A stretch of 64,000 nucleotides of DNA from JAYEPK01 sp048569615 (GTDB lineage: Archaea; Thermoplasmatota; Penumbrarchaeia; Penumbrarchaeales; Penumbrarchaeaceae), in assembly GCA_048569615.1 (NCBI GenBank), contig JBLIRK010000009.1:8529-72528 (forward strand), given 5' to 3'. Position 1 is the first letter of the stretch. Each line of letters starts with the position of its first letter. Position numbers and translations under genes: made by a program. The notes under the pieces are model-generated. The model worked only from the letters and a program-made list of their open reading frames with translations, was not told the DNA's origin and did not search any database. Below are positions 36,623-46,384 of this stretch, one piece after another.

Positions 36623-36816
36623 CTTTCTTATTTCTTCTTATTGGCGTGCTCCCATCCCGCAGGTATTTCCTATCGTTCTGCAAATTAAATTCTTGAAAAT
36701 ATTTATCAAAAACAATTATGCAATTGTGTTAGAAATATATGCTGTAATTAAAGGGTCTGGCAAAGTTAATATCAGTAAATAGTGATACTGAAAAGCCTTC
36801 CCGTGGGGGTAGAGAG
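36623..36816 (+). other. AT-rich leader region before the 1249-aa surface protein gene
   Basis: A 194-bp stretch rich in A and T, without an open frame of note. It should hold the promoter of the following gene; the bases GGGGGTAGAGAG lie directly before its ATG. Confidence 0.4.
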
Positions 36817-39800
36817 ATGAGAGAGAGAGAAATCGATGAGGTGAAGTCTAATTGGACGGTTATCGGCATTTTGATCATGCTTGTGTTGTCCGGACCGATG
36901 ATCTTAAGTTCAACAACACTTCTCGGCGAACGGTCTCCAGTTCAAATACCAACGAAGGACAGTGGATATATCCCCGAAATGGACCTCTCAGGCGGAGAGA
37001 TCTTCTCCGATTTTGACAATCCTTCCCAGATAGACATCCTGACAAGTTCCCATTTGGACGGAGCGTACGATAGACTGGAACCGGACCTTACTTTTGAGGA
37101 AGATGCCGAACTGCTTTCGGACGGCACCGACCTCGTGGGCACCAATGGGTGGACATGGCACGATGTGAACAACAGCGGTCTGTTCAAAGTGGCAGGGAAC
37201 AGGCCCAACAACAGCCCGACAAACCAGGCCATGCATCATACAACTGCATCCACAACATTGCCCTCAGCGGTCTTGACGAAATCCATGGACCTCCAGAAGC
37301 TGGCAATGTCATTCTACATCTACACATCCGAGGTCGATGTTCTGGACCTCTGGACCAATAGAATAGCCTTCATCGGTAACGACACCACGGATCCAACGGA
37401 TGATGATATTGCGATCTCCATTGGGTTCAAGGACACCGATGCCTTCCTTAACAATGGCCAGTTCGTAAGGATTTCAACTACTGCTTCCAGCAGTCAATGG
37501 TATTCCTTCATAGTTGAGATCGACTGCTCCAACCAGAAGGCGGATATCCGATATTACAGGGGTTTCTTCCAGACCAGATTGGCCGACATGACCGATATTG
37601 ATATCAATGGAAATTTCGAATCCATCAAAAGGATCGAGTTCATGGTTCAGAGGAAGGTCAATTTCCAGGTCAACACCTATTACGACTGGATAAAAATGGT
37701 TGATCCTACCGATGATTTTTTCTGTGTCACCCCTTTTATTGATCTACGGGAGGGGATGAGGTGGAACTTCATGGAAATGGAGCATATAATGGCAAACGAT
37801 GCCCATATGAGCTTTGAGATCCTTGATCCAGATTACCGGGTGATCTCAAATGTTGAGTGGGACACTTACTACCACCTGGCAAACCTTACCACTTTGAACG
37901 ACCTAGGGATCGACAGCATATGCATTAAGGGCATATTCAACTGGGACGGACTCTTCTTTCCTTCCTGGGAGAGCTTCACGTTGGATTTTATCTCGGAGAA
38001 CGGGTGGAGGGATTCCTTCCTGACGGATGAAAACATCGCCAGGGAATCGGGGGTGGATTCCTACTGGGGTTTCGTTTCCCTTCAATCTTCACAGAAGAAC
38101 GGCTTTTACGTATCCAGGGAGATCAGGATACCTCCGAACCATTATTGGAACGAGATGTTCGTGGATTCCGAATACGGTGCGGGGAGTTTTGTTGACATAG
38201 ACATATTGGATTCGCAGACCGGAAAGGCCATTACCGGGTTTTCCGGGCTGAAGGATTGGAAAATAGATATCTGGGATCTGGACCCGCTGGACCATCCGGG
38301 TATCTTTCTCAGAGCTTGGTTGAACAGCGAGGACCAGAATTTTGTGGCCCTCCATTCGATAGGTCTGACCTGGGTAAAGAACAAGAATCCGGTGATACAC
38401 GATGTTGAAGGTCCGAATTTCCTGTTCAGGACCTATAAGGCCCATATCACGGTCAACGTAACGGACCAAGAAGAACAGAAGACCGCTCTCTATTCAAAGG
38501 TCGAATATCTACCGCCTGATGGCTCCATTTGGACGAATTCTTTCATAGAGACTACCTACTTTGATGAAAAGGAACAGAAATGGGCTTCAGTTTTCCATCC
38601 GGATGCAAATGCGACCTGCGGCAATTATACTTTCAGGGCGGTTGTCCTGGACAGTATAGGCGGTGTGAAGACATATGAGATGGGAAATTTGACCGTCGTG
38701 AACAACAGACCGACGGTTCCAGATGTTTCGATAATGCCACGGGTACCGAAGGGTCATAATGACATCACAGTGGCGATCGAAGAGAAGAGCCGGGATATCG
38801 AGGATGAACCGCTGACCTACAACATCACGTTCTATGTGAACGATGAGCTTATTGAAGAAAGGTCGAAGAATGGACTGACATATGTTGAATCCGCCACACT
38901 TCATTCAGAATATTTCGTTAAAAATGACAAAATCACCTGCATTATCCACTCCTACGACGGGATCGACGCGTCCGAGGACTTGGTCATTTCATTCAACATT
39001 TCGAATGATGCCCCCAGAACGATCTACCTGGATGACCTATACATCGACCTGGAGGAGGATGAACCTTCGCTATGGGACCTTAATCTTTTCGAGGTGGTCG
39101 AGGACAGGGATAGAGATACCCTATATTTCGATTACGAGACCGAAATGAACGTAACCCTGGAATTCGACAACATACTGGGAACCGTGCTATTAACACCAGC
39201 AGAGAACTACAGCGATGAAGGAATTATTATTATAAATGTAACGGACGGGGAAGACAACGCAACCCTGGTCGTACCTACTTTCGTATATGAAGTGAACGAT
39301 CCTGCAGCAGGTAGGATCATGTCCCCGGAACCGGATATGACCGTCGAGGTGGAAACGAACTTCCTGCTCGAGGCCGAGATATGGGATTGTGATACTAAGA
39401 TCGAATTCGTTTACGTCGAGTGGAGGACAAACACGGATGTTCTGGCCAATACGCGAACCGCCTACGTGTCCTTTTCAGAACCTGGAACATACGAGATAGA
39501 ATGCTGGGCAGATGATCAGGAAGGGGAAGTGAAGATAGGTAGCGTGGTGATTGAAGCATTCAAGCCAAAACCTCCATACGGGACCCTGGAGGTGAAAAGG
39601 GAGTATCCAGGTTCGAGCATACCGGTTGTATTCAACATAACGGACCCGTACGGGAATGGAAGGAACCCGGTCAATGATCAGATCGGAAGCGCCAATATCA
39701 CCGGATTGACCTCTTCTGCCCAGGAAGAATTCATTCTGATCGAGCTTTCCCTCTCAGAACCTCCTGTTCAAAACAATATAATTCCGGAAGGCTACGGAGA

Positions 39801-40566
39801 TGGAGAATGGGGATATTACAAGGTGTTTTTTGTGAAGAAAGGATTCAAAGAACCGGATTTCAATCAATCCCTGCTGAATCTTTACTCGAACCTATGGACC
39901 GAACCGGAAATCGAAATGAGATATCAAATTGGATCGGTATATTGTCTGACGATCGACGAGAACTGTTCATATGAATCAAACATCGATGAAAACAAGATAA
40001 CATGGACCGTTCCTATGTTCGACCTTTTCAACGCAGGAATTCCAAATGATGATTTCAATCTCTTCGCCTCGGCCGTGGTGGTTAGGTCCGAAAATGGAGA
40101 GTTGATATCAGCTTTCGATACGGCGGGAGAAGGAGCGAAGGAGCATCTGGTAAATCCGGCGGAAGAAGAAAAGAAAGTTAACAAAGAAACGAACATCCTG
40201 ACACCACTGCTCGTTGTCCTGCTGATCATCGCCATAATGATCATCCTTCTGCTGTTATTCCTTCTAATTGGCAGGAAATACCTTCCGCATAATAAAGAGA
40301 CTGTGGAGAAAGACGAAATCGAGAAGGAGAGGATGAAGGAAGAACAAAAGGATGAGGAGGAAATTGAGGAGGGGAAAGGACAGGAAAGAACGACAGTCCC
40401 AGAGAAAATCCAATCCGGACAGCCAGCACAATCCCAGCAGGTTCACACCGCTTTGGAGGCAATGCCCCAGAGACCGATGATGGCACCGCCTAGAATACCG
40501 GCTTTGGGTCACTCCCAAACACCAATTGCACCGCAATTACCGAACGATTCAACACGCATTCAATGA
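36817..40566 (+). CDS. large surface protein with Ig/cadherin-like domains and charged cytoplasmic tail
   Basis: A 1249-aa protein. A short charged N-terminus precedes a signal anchor (VIGILIMLVLSGPMIL, residues 16-31). The exterior includes a concanavalin-like N-terminal part (about 60-300) and Ig/cadherin-like domains (about 540-940; phrases NNRPTVPDVSIMP, SNDAPRTIYLDDL, DEGIIIINVTDGEDNAT). A strong membrane helix (LLVVLLIIAIMIILLLLFLL) lies near residue 1135, followed by a Lys/Glu-rich stretch and a Pro/Gln-rich end. The tail plan resembles the 793-aa protein at 32692. Base composition looks lower in G+C than its neighbours, so a later arrival is possible. Function is not recognised. Confidence 0.75.
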   Translation: MREREIDEVKSNWTVIGILIMLVLSGPMILSSTTLLGERSPVQIPTKDSGYIPEMDLSGGEIFSDFDNPSQIDILTSSHLDGAYDRLEPDLTFEEDAELLSDGTDLVGTNGWTWHDVNNSGLFKVAGNRPNNSPTNQAMHHTTASTTLPSAVLTKSMDLQKLAMSFYIYTSEVDVLDLWTNRIAFIGNDTTDPTDDDIAISIGFKDTDAFLNNGQFVRISTTASSSQWYSFIVEIDCSNQKADIRYYRGFFQTRLADMTDIDINGNFESIKRIEFMVQRKVNFQVNTYYDWIKMVDPTDDFFCVTPFIDLREGMRWNFMEMEHIMANDAHMSFEILDPDYRVISNVEWDTYYHLANLTTLNDLGIDSICIKGIFNWDGLFFPSWESFTLDFISENGWRDSFLTDENIARESGVDSYWGFVSLQSSQKNGFYVSREIRIPPNHYWNEMFVDSEYGAGSFVDIDILDSQTGKAITGFSGLKDWKIDIWDLDPLDHPGIFLRAWLNSEDQNFVALHSIGLTWVKNKNPVIHDVEGPNFLFRTYKAHITVNVTDQEEQKTALYSKVEYLPPDGSIWTNSFIETTYFDEKEQKWASVFHPDANATCGNYTFRAVVLDSIGGVKTYEMGNLTVVNNRPTVPDVSIMPRVPKGHNDITVAIEEKSRDIEDEPLTYNITFYVNDELIEERSKNGLTYVESATLHSEYFVKNDKITCIIHSYDGIDASEDLVISFNISNDAPRTIYLDDLYIDLEEDEPSLWDLNLFEVVEDRDRDTLYFDYETEMNVTLEFDNILGTVLLTPAENYSDEGIIIINVTDGEDNATLVVPTFVYEVNDPAAGRIMSPEPDMTVEVETNFLLEAEIWDCDTKIEFVYVEWRTNTDVLANTRTAYVSFSEPGTYEIECWADDQEGEVKIGSVVIEAFKPKPPYGTLEVKREYPGSSIPVVFNITDPYGNGRNPVNDQIGSANITGLTSSAQEEFILIELSLSEPPVQNNIIPEGYGDGEWGYYKVFFVKKGFKEPDFNQSLLNLYSNLWTEPEIEMRYQIGSVYCLTIDENCSYESNIDENKITWTVPMFDLFNAGIPNDDFNLFASAVVVRSENGELISAFDTAGEGAKEHLVNPAEEEKKVNKETNILTPLLVVLLIIAIMIILLLLFLLIGRKYLPHNKETVEKDEIEKERMKEEQKDEEEIEEGKGQERTTVPEKIQSGQPAQSQQVHTALEAMPQRPMMAPPRIPALGHSQTPIAPQLPNDSTRIQ

Positions 40567-40667
40567 TAGTTGCAGATCCCTCGAAACAGGTCAAATATGA
40601 AGGTCGGATTTCGGGATTAACCATTCCACGGTATGTTTTTTCTTTAACCAAATAAAATAATTAGCAG

Positions 40668-41342
40668 GTGCTTGATACTCACCTCCCCCACGGAAGGATT
40701 TGCTTGTACGAAGCCATTGTCGATGTGAACCTCGATAAATGTTGGATAGGAAAGACGCTCTCCAAATTTCCCATTTCCATCAACATCCTGGACACCATCC
40801 CCTTCCAGGATACCGGCGTCCAGGACCTCGTAGAGGTCGACATTGCAAATTCCGATCCGGACAAGATCGTGAAATTCATCAGAGGTCTTGACGGAGTCGT
40901 TTTCGTCACGGTCAACCGTTTCTCCAGCAGCAAGAGGATGAAGATGATCGTGGGCACGAACCAATGCCTCGGATGCAGGGCCCTTGCTGATTCCGAATCT
41001 TTCCTGATAGGAGTAAGGTCCCTTGACAGGGGATGGGCCCAATGGAGGGTTCTGGTGGAGGACGAATCTAAATTGGACGAGCTGTCCTCCAACCTTAAGG
41101 ATTTGGATATGGAGCACAAACTTGTGGACATCACGGAATTCCAGAACTGGGACACACTCACCGATATGGAAGAGCTTGTCCTTTCAACTGCGTTGAACGA
41201 CGGATACTACGATTTTCCAAAAAGGGTGGGTATAAGGGAGCTTTCAAAGAAGCTCAACGTTTCCACAGCCTACATATCATACACGTTGAGGTCCGGCCAG
41301 AAGAAGGCCATACAGAAATTCTTCGGTATCAAGGACCGCTGA
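40668..41342 (+). CDS. HTH_10-type (Bat-like) transcription regulator
   Basis: Up to 224 aa. The N-terminal half is an ACT-like or sensor-like domain (CLYEAIVDVNLDKCWIG; two later cysteines in NQCLGCRAL). The C-terminus has the bacterio-opsin-activator type HTH: PKRVGIRELSKKLNVSTAYI then SYTLRSGQKKAIQKFF. Such regulators are common in archaea and respond to varied signals. Two starts compete: GTG at 40668, and TTG at 40704, which has GGAAGG six bases upstream and would begin at YEAIVDV. No target is evident; the gene lies between a surface protein and a small Cys-rich protein on the same strand. Confidence 0.75.
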   Translation: MLDTHLPHGRICLYEAIVDVNLDKCWIGKTLSKFPISINILDTIPFQDTGVQDLVEVDIANSDPDKIVKFIRGLDGVVFVTVNRFSSSKRMKMIVGTNQCLGCRALADSESFLIGVRSLDRGWAQWRVLVEDESKLDELSSNLKDLDMEHKLVDITEFQNWDTLTDMEELVLSTALNDGYYDFPKRVGIRELSKKLNVSTAYISYTLRSGQKKAIQKFFGIKDR

Positions 41343-41412
41343 TATCCATATTCTTAACAATTATGGGATAACCTTTTATGCATCCGGTCGCAACTGCATC
41401 GCAGGAGCTAAC

Positions 41413-41682
41413 ATGATGGGCGAGAACTGTTGGGAGATCAAGCGATGCGGCAGAGAGCCGGGCGGGGAGCGCGCTTCGGACCTTGGCATCTGTCCCGCTT
41501 CCCGGAATAGCGAACTGGACTGCATGAACAGCGGCGAATGCGCCGGAAGAGCCTGCTGGAGGATCAAGGAGCCCATAATGGGAGGGACGCTCCTTCCCCA
41601 TTGGTCCGATCCCGATAGGGACTGTCTCGTTTGCCCGGTACTGGTCAAGGTCAGGAACGAGGAGCCGGACTTCCAACTCTGA
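41413..41682 (+). CDS. small two-CW domain protein
   Basis: An 89-aa cysteine-rich protein. The N-terminus NCWEIKRCGREPGGER and the later RACWRIKEPIMGG are the two CW-type motifs of the two-CW domain family, with eight cysteines in all (ICPAS, DCMNSGEC, DCLVCPV). The family is found near redox and signalling genes in anaerobes and may bind a metal or cluster; no reaction is known. GGAG lies five bases before the ATG; a second ATG follows directly. It is convergent with the thiamine transport operon. Confidence 0.75.
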   Translation: MMGENCWEIKRCGREPGGERASDLGICPASRNSELDCMNSGECAGRACWRIKEPIMGGTLLPHWSDPDRDCLVCPVLVKVRNEEPDFQL

Positions 41683-41689
41683 GCTTGAT

Positions 41690-42694
41690 CTATTTCAACG
41701 GTATAATAGAGCCGTATGGAAGGACCAGTTTCACATCTTTCCCCTTGCTCAAAGGTAGATTTTCAGGAAGGACGGCTCTGACCGCGTATCCATTAACGAT
41801 CACATCGATCAGTATGTCTGAACCGCGGTATGTCATGCTGGTTACCAAACCTTCGAGCTCAATCCCGTTCCCGGATGGCACTATCGACTCCGGCCTGAAG
41901 CCGATATACCTTGGTTTCTTTCCCATCCAAGGGATCTTCCCGAAAGGGGTATCAAGAATTCCGCTGCCTGCTTCCCCCGCTCTGAAAATATTCTTCATGC
42001 CCAGGAAGGAAGCCGTATATCTCCTGACGGGATTCCAGTATAAAGTATCGGCCCTGCCTTCTTCGAGCATCTTCCCTTTGCCGATCAGGCCTATCCGATC
42101 GGATATTGCCAGGGCCTCCCCCTGATCATGTGTGACGTAAATCGTCGTAAGCCCCCGCTCCTTGATTATTCCCCTCAGCTCTGTTCGGAGGTTTTCCCTG
42201 AGGGAGGCATCCAGAGCTGAAAGCGGCTCGTCCAGAAGCAGCACATCGGGATCATGGGCAAGAGCCCTGGCGAGGGCGACACGCTGCGCCTGTCCTCCCG
42301 ATAGCTCCGCCACGGATCTTCCCTCAAAACCCTCAAGGCCGACCAAGGAGAGCATTCGCCTGGCGTGGTCTATCGGGTCCCTGAGCTTCCTGTCCACCCC
42401 GTATGTCACGTTCTTTAGAACGTTCATATGCGGGAACAGGGAATAATTCTGGAAAACCATTCCCACCCTCCTCTTCTCTGGTGGAAGATCGGTCACGTCA
42501 TTTCCATTCACCAATATCCTTCCCTGCCTCGGTCTCAGGAAGCCGGCGATAATATTGAGAAGGGTGCTCTTCCCGGAGCCCGACCTCCCAAGAACTGTGT
42601 AAAGCTCGGAATCCCTTGCATGAAGGTCAAGTCCCCTAAGGACGTGGTCGCTGTTTGAATAGGAGAATTTCAACCCTTCCGCATCAAGGCTCAA
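41690..42694 (-). CDS. thiQ: thiamine-type ABC transporter, ATP-binding subunit
   Basis: A 334-aa ATPase. Walker A is GRSGSGKST (near residue 35), the signature is LSGGQAQRVALARALAH, Walker B is VLLLDEPLSALD, and the switch His lies in YVTHDQGEALAI. A TOBE-like C-terminal domain (about 255-334) marks the FbpC/PotA/ThiQ group. It powers import through the fused permease encoded just upstream, overlapping it by 4 bp. The thiamine substrate is inferred from the HTH-ThiN regulator at the head of the same operon; without that context, an iron or polyamine ATPase would look alike. Confidence 0.85.
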   Translation of the reverse strand: MSLDAEGLKFSYSNSDHVLRGLDLHARDSELYTVLGRSGSGKSTLLNIIAGFLRPRQGRILVNGNDVTDLPPEKRRVGMVFQNYSLFPHMNVLKNVTYGVDRKLRDPIDHARRMLSLVGLEGFEGRSVAELSGGQAQRVALARALAHDPDVLLLDEPLSALDASLRENLRTELRGIIKERGLTTIYVTHDQGEALAISDRIGLIGKGKMLEEGRADTLYWNPVRRYTASFLGMKNIFRAGEAGSGILDTPFGKIPWMGKKPRYIGFRPESIVPSGNGIELEGLVTSMTYRGSDILIDVIVNGYAVRAVLPENLPLSKGKDVKLVLPYGSIIPLK

Positions 42695-44373
42695 ATATCC
42701 ACCTCCAAACGCAGGAAGCGACGCCCTATGACATCCATTGCAAATATCGAAAGGAATGTCACGAGCATCAGAACCACTGCATAGGCATAGGCCACACCGA
42801 ATTCCCTCCCCCCCGATATGAACTTGTAAAGTGCAAGCGGCATCGTCGTGTATTCCGATGATGATACCATCAGGGTCGCCCCGAATTCACCAATGGACAC
42901 TGCAAATGCAAAGATCGCAGCGATGAGAAGACCTGGTGCAAGGAGCGGCATCTCGACCGTAAGAAATGCTTCGAGCCGCGATGCACCAAGCGTCCTTGCC
43001 GCCTTTACCACAGAATCAGGTATGGATCTCTTCGCGGCAGTGATGGCCCTGACACCCAGCGGATAGGCTATCATGGTATGGACAACAACGACAGCGATCC
43101 AGCTTCCTGTGAGGTCCAGCCATCCCTGATTGAATCCCTTTATGAAACCCAGACCCAAGGCGACCGTTGATACACCAAGCGGAAAAAGGAGCAGTGAATC
43201 GAGAAAGATCTTCCCCCTGAAAGGGGGTCGATCAATGGCATATGCCGTGAGAAGTGAGAGCGGAATGGAAAGGACCATCGTCAGGAAACCGAACATCAGG
43301 GAATTGATGACTGCTCCCAGAGGAGAAACACCTATGGTCGGATCGTTCTCCCTTGCCAAAAGGGCTTCATACCAACGGAAAGTGTATCCGGCTCCTCCGG
43401 AAGATCCCGTAGCGAAGGATTCAAGAACGACCGCAGCAAGGGGGAGCAAGATAACAAAGAAAACGATCAGCCCATAAATGAAGATCAAAGCCCTCTTCGA
43501 TCTCCATTTTGACCCTGTGGGGCTGCCCATCCATGTTCTTCCCGTGCCTTTGCCTACGGGGTGAAGTCCAGACCGCCTGGAGGACCATATGTAAACGGAT
43601 GTGGATATTGCCACCAGAACAATTTCCACGAGCAGCATTGCAGCGGCCCTCCCGTCGTCGAACTTTCCCGTGAACTGCCTGTATATCTCTACCTCGATCG
43701 TGGCGTTTCCCATGCCGCCAATAACAAGGACCGCCCCGAATGTCACGAGGCAGAAGGTGAATATGAGGGAAGCCGCCGATATGATGGAATATCTCATCTG
43801 GGGCAGAATGATCCTTGAGAAGGTCCGTACCGGACCGGCTCCAAGAGACCTAGATGCTCTGACAAAGTCCCCATCAACGGAAAGGAAACCCATTGTAAGG
43901 AACCTGAGAGCGATGGGGAAATTCAGAAAGACATGGGCCAGCACCACCGCTTCCTTGGAATACAGCATTTTGATGTCCGGGGCGGACAAGCCAAAAATCG
44001 AAGAGATGCCATCCATCGAAACCTGGACCCAACCTGAACCGCTGAAGAGGGCCATGAATCCTACCCCCAAGACAAGTGGGGGAAGGACGAACGGGACCGT
44101 GGTGAGCGATAGCAGTAATGACCTTCCTGGGATCCGCCTGCTCGAGAGCAGGTATGCCCCCGGAAAGGCCAGGGCCAGAGTTAGAAACGTGGATACCAAA
44201 GCCTGGAAGATCGTGAAGGAGATTATAGACCTGGACCTCTGGTCCCCGAGGACCTCAAGAATCTCATCGAAGCTTATCCCGCCGTCCTGATCGGCGAAAG
44301 CAGGTCCAAGGAGGGATATCATGGGATATACAAGGAATGAAAAAAGAAAGATCAGAGGTGGAACATATAGCAA
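42691..44373 (-). CDS. thiP: thiamine-type ABC transporter, fused permease
   Basis: A 560-aa membrane protein with about twelve hydrophobic helices in two halves. Each half has the EAA-type cytoplasmic loop (ASRSLGAGPVRTFSRIILPQ and AARTLGASRLEAFLTVEMPL), as in ThiP/FbpB fused permeases. The only usual start, TTG at 44373, is weakly supported. An in-frame CTG at 44391, six bases after a GGAGG (44398-44402), would add a basic GKKDLL leader before the first helix and may be the real start. The gene sits between thiB and thiQ, with 14-32 bp and a 4-bp overlap respectively. Confidence 0.86.
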   Translation of the reverse strand: MLYVPPLIFLFSFLVYPMISLLGPAFADQDGGISFDEILEVLGDQRSRSIISFTIFQALVSTFLTLALAFPGAYLLSSRRIPGRSLLLSLTTVPFVLPPLVLGVGFMALFSGSGWVQVSMDGISSIFGLSAPDIKMLYSKEAVVLAHVFLNFPIALRFLTMGFLSVDGDFVRASRSLGAGPVRTFSRIILPQMRYSIISAASLIFTFCLVTFGAVLVIGGMGNATIEVEIYRQFTGKFDDGRAAAMLLVEIVLVAISTSVYIWSSRRSGLHPVGKGTGRTWMGSPTGSKWRSKRALIFIYGLIVFFVILLPLAAVVLESFATGSSGGAGYTFRWYEALLARENDPTIGVSPLGAVINSLMFGFLTMVLSIPLSLLTAYAIDRPPFRGKIFLDSLLLFPLGVSTVALGLGFIKGFNQGWLDLTGSWIAVVVVHTMIAYPLGVRAITAAKRSIPDSVVKAARTLGASRLEAFLTVEMPLLAPGLLIAAIFAFAVSIGEFGATLMVSSSEYTTMPLALYKFISGGREFGVAYAYAVVLMLVTFLSIFAMDVIGRRFLRLEVDI

Positions 44374-44405
44374 TAAGTCCTTTTTTCCCAGGCTATCCCT
44401 CCACC

Positions 44406-45461
44406 CTAATAGAAAGCTTCATCCCATGAAGCCAGCCATCTGTCATAATTTTCCATTATCTCCTTCTGTGGTGGCTCCACGTGGGATTCGGCCGATTCCC
44501 CGTACTCAAGGTACACGGACTCTATTGAAGTTCCTGGAACGACGGGAAGCATGACGTTCATCCCAACCCTTTTTTGGAACTCATCGGTCAGCATGAACTC
44601 CAGGAAGTTCTCTGCCATTTCCCGGTTCTCCGCTCCCCTTAGTATGCCTGCTCCCTCGATCTGTCTGTAACCCTCGTCATCGGGAACAATGGTAACTGTT
44701 GTGGAGCTGCCGGAATAGAGATGATCGTAGGCCGTGTCGAGTCCGTAGGATATTGCCATCGGTGCTTCGCCGCTGATGAAAGCTTGATACATCGTGTCCC
44801 ATGTGTAGAACACATTGAACGAATTCTTGGAAAGGTCCCGAAGGTATCCGTCCAGATCATCTCCGGCCACGGAGGCTGCCCAGATCAGGAAGGAGGAGCC
44901 GGTGGAAGATCCGGCGGGATCCAGCAGCATTATCTGGTCCCTGTAGACCGCATCTGTCAGGTCCAGAACAGATGACGGATAGGGAAGCTCCTTTTCCTTC
45001 ATCAGCTCGGAATTGCATATGATGGCAATGTAGCCGTAATCGTAGGGAACGACATGGAACTCATCATCGAAGATCAGGGACGGGTCCACCTTGTCGAGGT
45101 TACGGGGTTCATATGTGTCGAGCAGGTCCAGTTTCAATGCCGTTCTGAGCATCGAATTGTCTATCCCCACCACAAGGTCCGCCCTTTCGCCTTTCTTAAG
45201 AGCGCTCATTACCTGGCCCATGTCGCCGTAGTTCGTCTTCAGCGTCACGTTCACACCGTACATCTCGCTGAATATCGGTACAACCTCCGGTCCAAGTCCC
45301 CATGTCTCGAAACTTGTATAGGAAATTATTACAAGGTCGCCCTCATCCCCGGGATCCCTAGATTCCAGAATATACACTATACCCGCTATCCCAAGGATCA
45401 ATAACACCACCACCGTTACAGATAAGCCCAGAGTCTTTCCTGAATACCTTCCAAGTTCCAT
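44406..45461 (-). CDS. thiB: thiamine-type ABC transporter, substrate-binding protein
   Basis: About 351 aa from the ATG at 45461 (MELGRYSGKT), which has GGAG nine bases upstream; the longer frame would overlap the regulator. A hydrophobic anchor (LSVTVVVLLILGIAGIVYI) is followed by a periplasmic-binding-protein fold of the ThiB/iron group: VIISYTSFETWGLGPEVVP, ADLVVGIDNSML, VPYDYGYIAIICN, and ISYGLDTAYDH. It captures the vitamin outside the membrane and hands it to ThiP. The call rests on fold likeness plus the regulator of the operon. Confidence 0.83.
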   Translation of the reverse strand: MELGRYSGKTLGLSVTVVVLLILGIAGIVYILESRDPGDEGDLVIISYTSFETWGLGPEVVPIFSEMYGVNVTLKTNYGDMGQVMSALKKGERADLVVGIDNSMLRTALKLDLLDTYEPRNLDKVDPSLIFDDEFHVVPYDYGYIAIICNSELMKEKELPYPSSVLDLTDAVYRDQIMLLDPAGSSTGSSFLIWAASVAGDDLDGYLRDLSKNSFNVFYTWDTMYQAFISGEAPMAISYGLDTAYDHLYSGSSTTVTIVPDDEGYRQIEGAGILRGAENREMAENFLEFMLTDEFQKRVGMNVMLPVVPGTSIESVYLEYGESAESHVEPPQKEIMENYDRWLASWDEAFY

Positions 45462-45465
45462 AACA

Positions 45466-46356
45466 TCACTCTCCTTTTTCAATCCGGGCATGGAGCTCCG
45501 CTGCTTTCCTGGCTACCTCGAGTGGAGTTCTCCCGAAAATGTACAGGCAGGGCTCGATCCCGAAATCACCCGGATCCACCATCACCGTATCTGGATCCCA
45601 GGTTCGTTTCCCGACAGCGCTCTTCTTCCCCCCCCCTTCCGATTTGACGAGGTCCTTCCCACAGCCCATTTTCTCCAAAAGGGCTCCAACATCCTCGTCA
45701 TATCTAAGACTGATCACAGCTCTCAGATCACCTCCGCCCCTGATCACCTCAATGAGCTTGCCGGCAAGATGTTTGGAAGCTCCGAACTCGGATCGGTATG
45801 GGTCCATCAGAATGCCGTTGCGGTCCGGGATACGCCCGGGAAAGGAGGCGACATCCATCGGACTGGAGGCACCGGGAAGAGCATAGGCAATATTGATCTT
45901 CAGAGCGGGGACCAGCCGGGGTATGGGCTCTCCTTTGAGGAATTCCACAGCCAGTGCAAGGTCCTCCAAAACGATACTCCTTGAACTCCCCGCTCCAGTG
46001 GTGCCGTAGCAGCATCTGCAGCTTCCCTCCCCGAACCGCTCCGTGTATCTTTCCCTTAGCATCCCTTCGGCCATGCAACTCTCCAGCAACCCGCAGAACC
46101 TGTCCGTCAGCTCCGATCGACCGCTCCCGGCGATGGCTGCCGTTTCCAGCTCCTTGGAGATCGTATCTACCAGTTCCTCGAGTGAAGCGGGCAGCCTCGT
46201 TTCCTCTTTGAGATATTTGCTAACCCTTGCCTGGGATGTTCCAAGTAGCTGGGCTATCACCGTCTGGGACATGCCCCTGGAATAAAGCGACATGGCCATC
46301 CTCCTTCTGACCTCGGGGAGGATCTCCTCGGTAACGACAATATGAGGGGGGAGCAT
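45466..46356 (-). CDS. thiR: HTH-ThiN thiamine-responsive repressor
   Basis: A 296-aa protein. The N-terminal HTH (SLYSRGMSQTVIAQLLGTSQ ARVSKYL) is followed by a Cys-rich bridge (GSCRCCYG) and a ThiN domain (about residues 145-290; LKINIAYALPGASSPMDVAS, FGASKHLAGKLI, AVISLRYDED). ThiN is otherwise the thiamine-phosphate synthase domain of archaeal ThiDN; in ThiR it senses thiamine phosphate and controls DNA binding. The gene heads the thiR-thiB-thiP-thiQ operon, 4 bp before thiB. An inverted repeat covers its own promoter, so it probably represses itself and the transporter when thiamine is plentiful. Confidence 0.86.
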   Translation of the reverse strand: MLPPHIVVTEEILPEVRRRMAMSLYSRGMSQTVIAQLLGTSQARVSKYLKEETRLPASLEELVDTISKELETAAIAGSGRSELTDRFCGLLESCMAEGMLRERYTERFGEGSCRCCYGTTGAGSSRSIVLEDLALAVEFLKGEPIPRLVPALKINIAYALPGASSPMDVASFPGRIPDRNGILMDPYRSEFGASKHLAGKLIEVIRGGGDLRAVISLRYDEDVGALLEKMGCGKDLVKSEGGGKKSAVGKRTWDPDTVMVDPGDFGIEPCLYIFGRTPLEVARKAAELHARIEKGE

Positions 46357-46364
46357 TATAAATC

Positions 46365-46384
46365 AGTTATGATATTTTATAACT
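46365..46384 (-). promoter_or_regulatory. thiR operon promoter with candidate ThiR operator
   Basis: AGTTAT-N8-ATAACT is a perfect inverted repeat with 6-bp arms. On the minus strand the TATA-like TTATAAAA overlaps one arm and ends 18 bases before the ATG at 46356, which fits a leaderless transcript. A repressor bound here would block TATA-binding protein. Confidence 0.6.
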
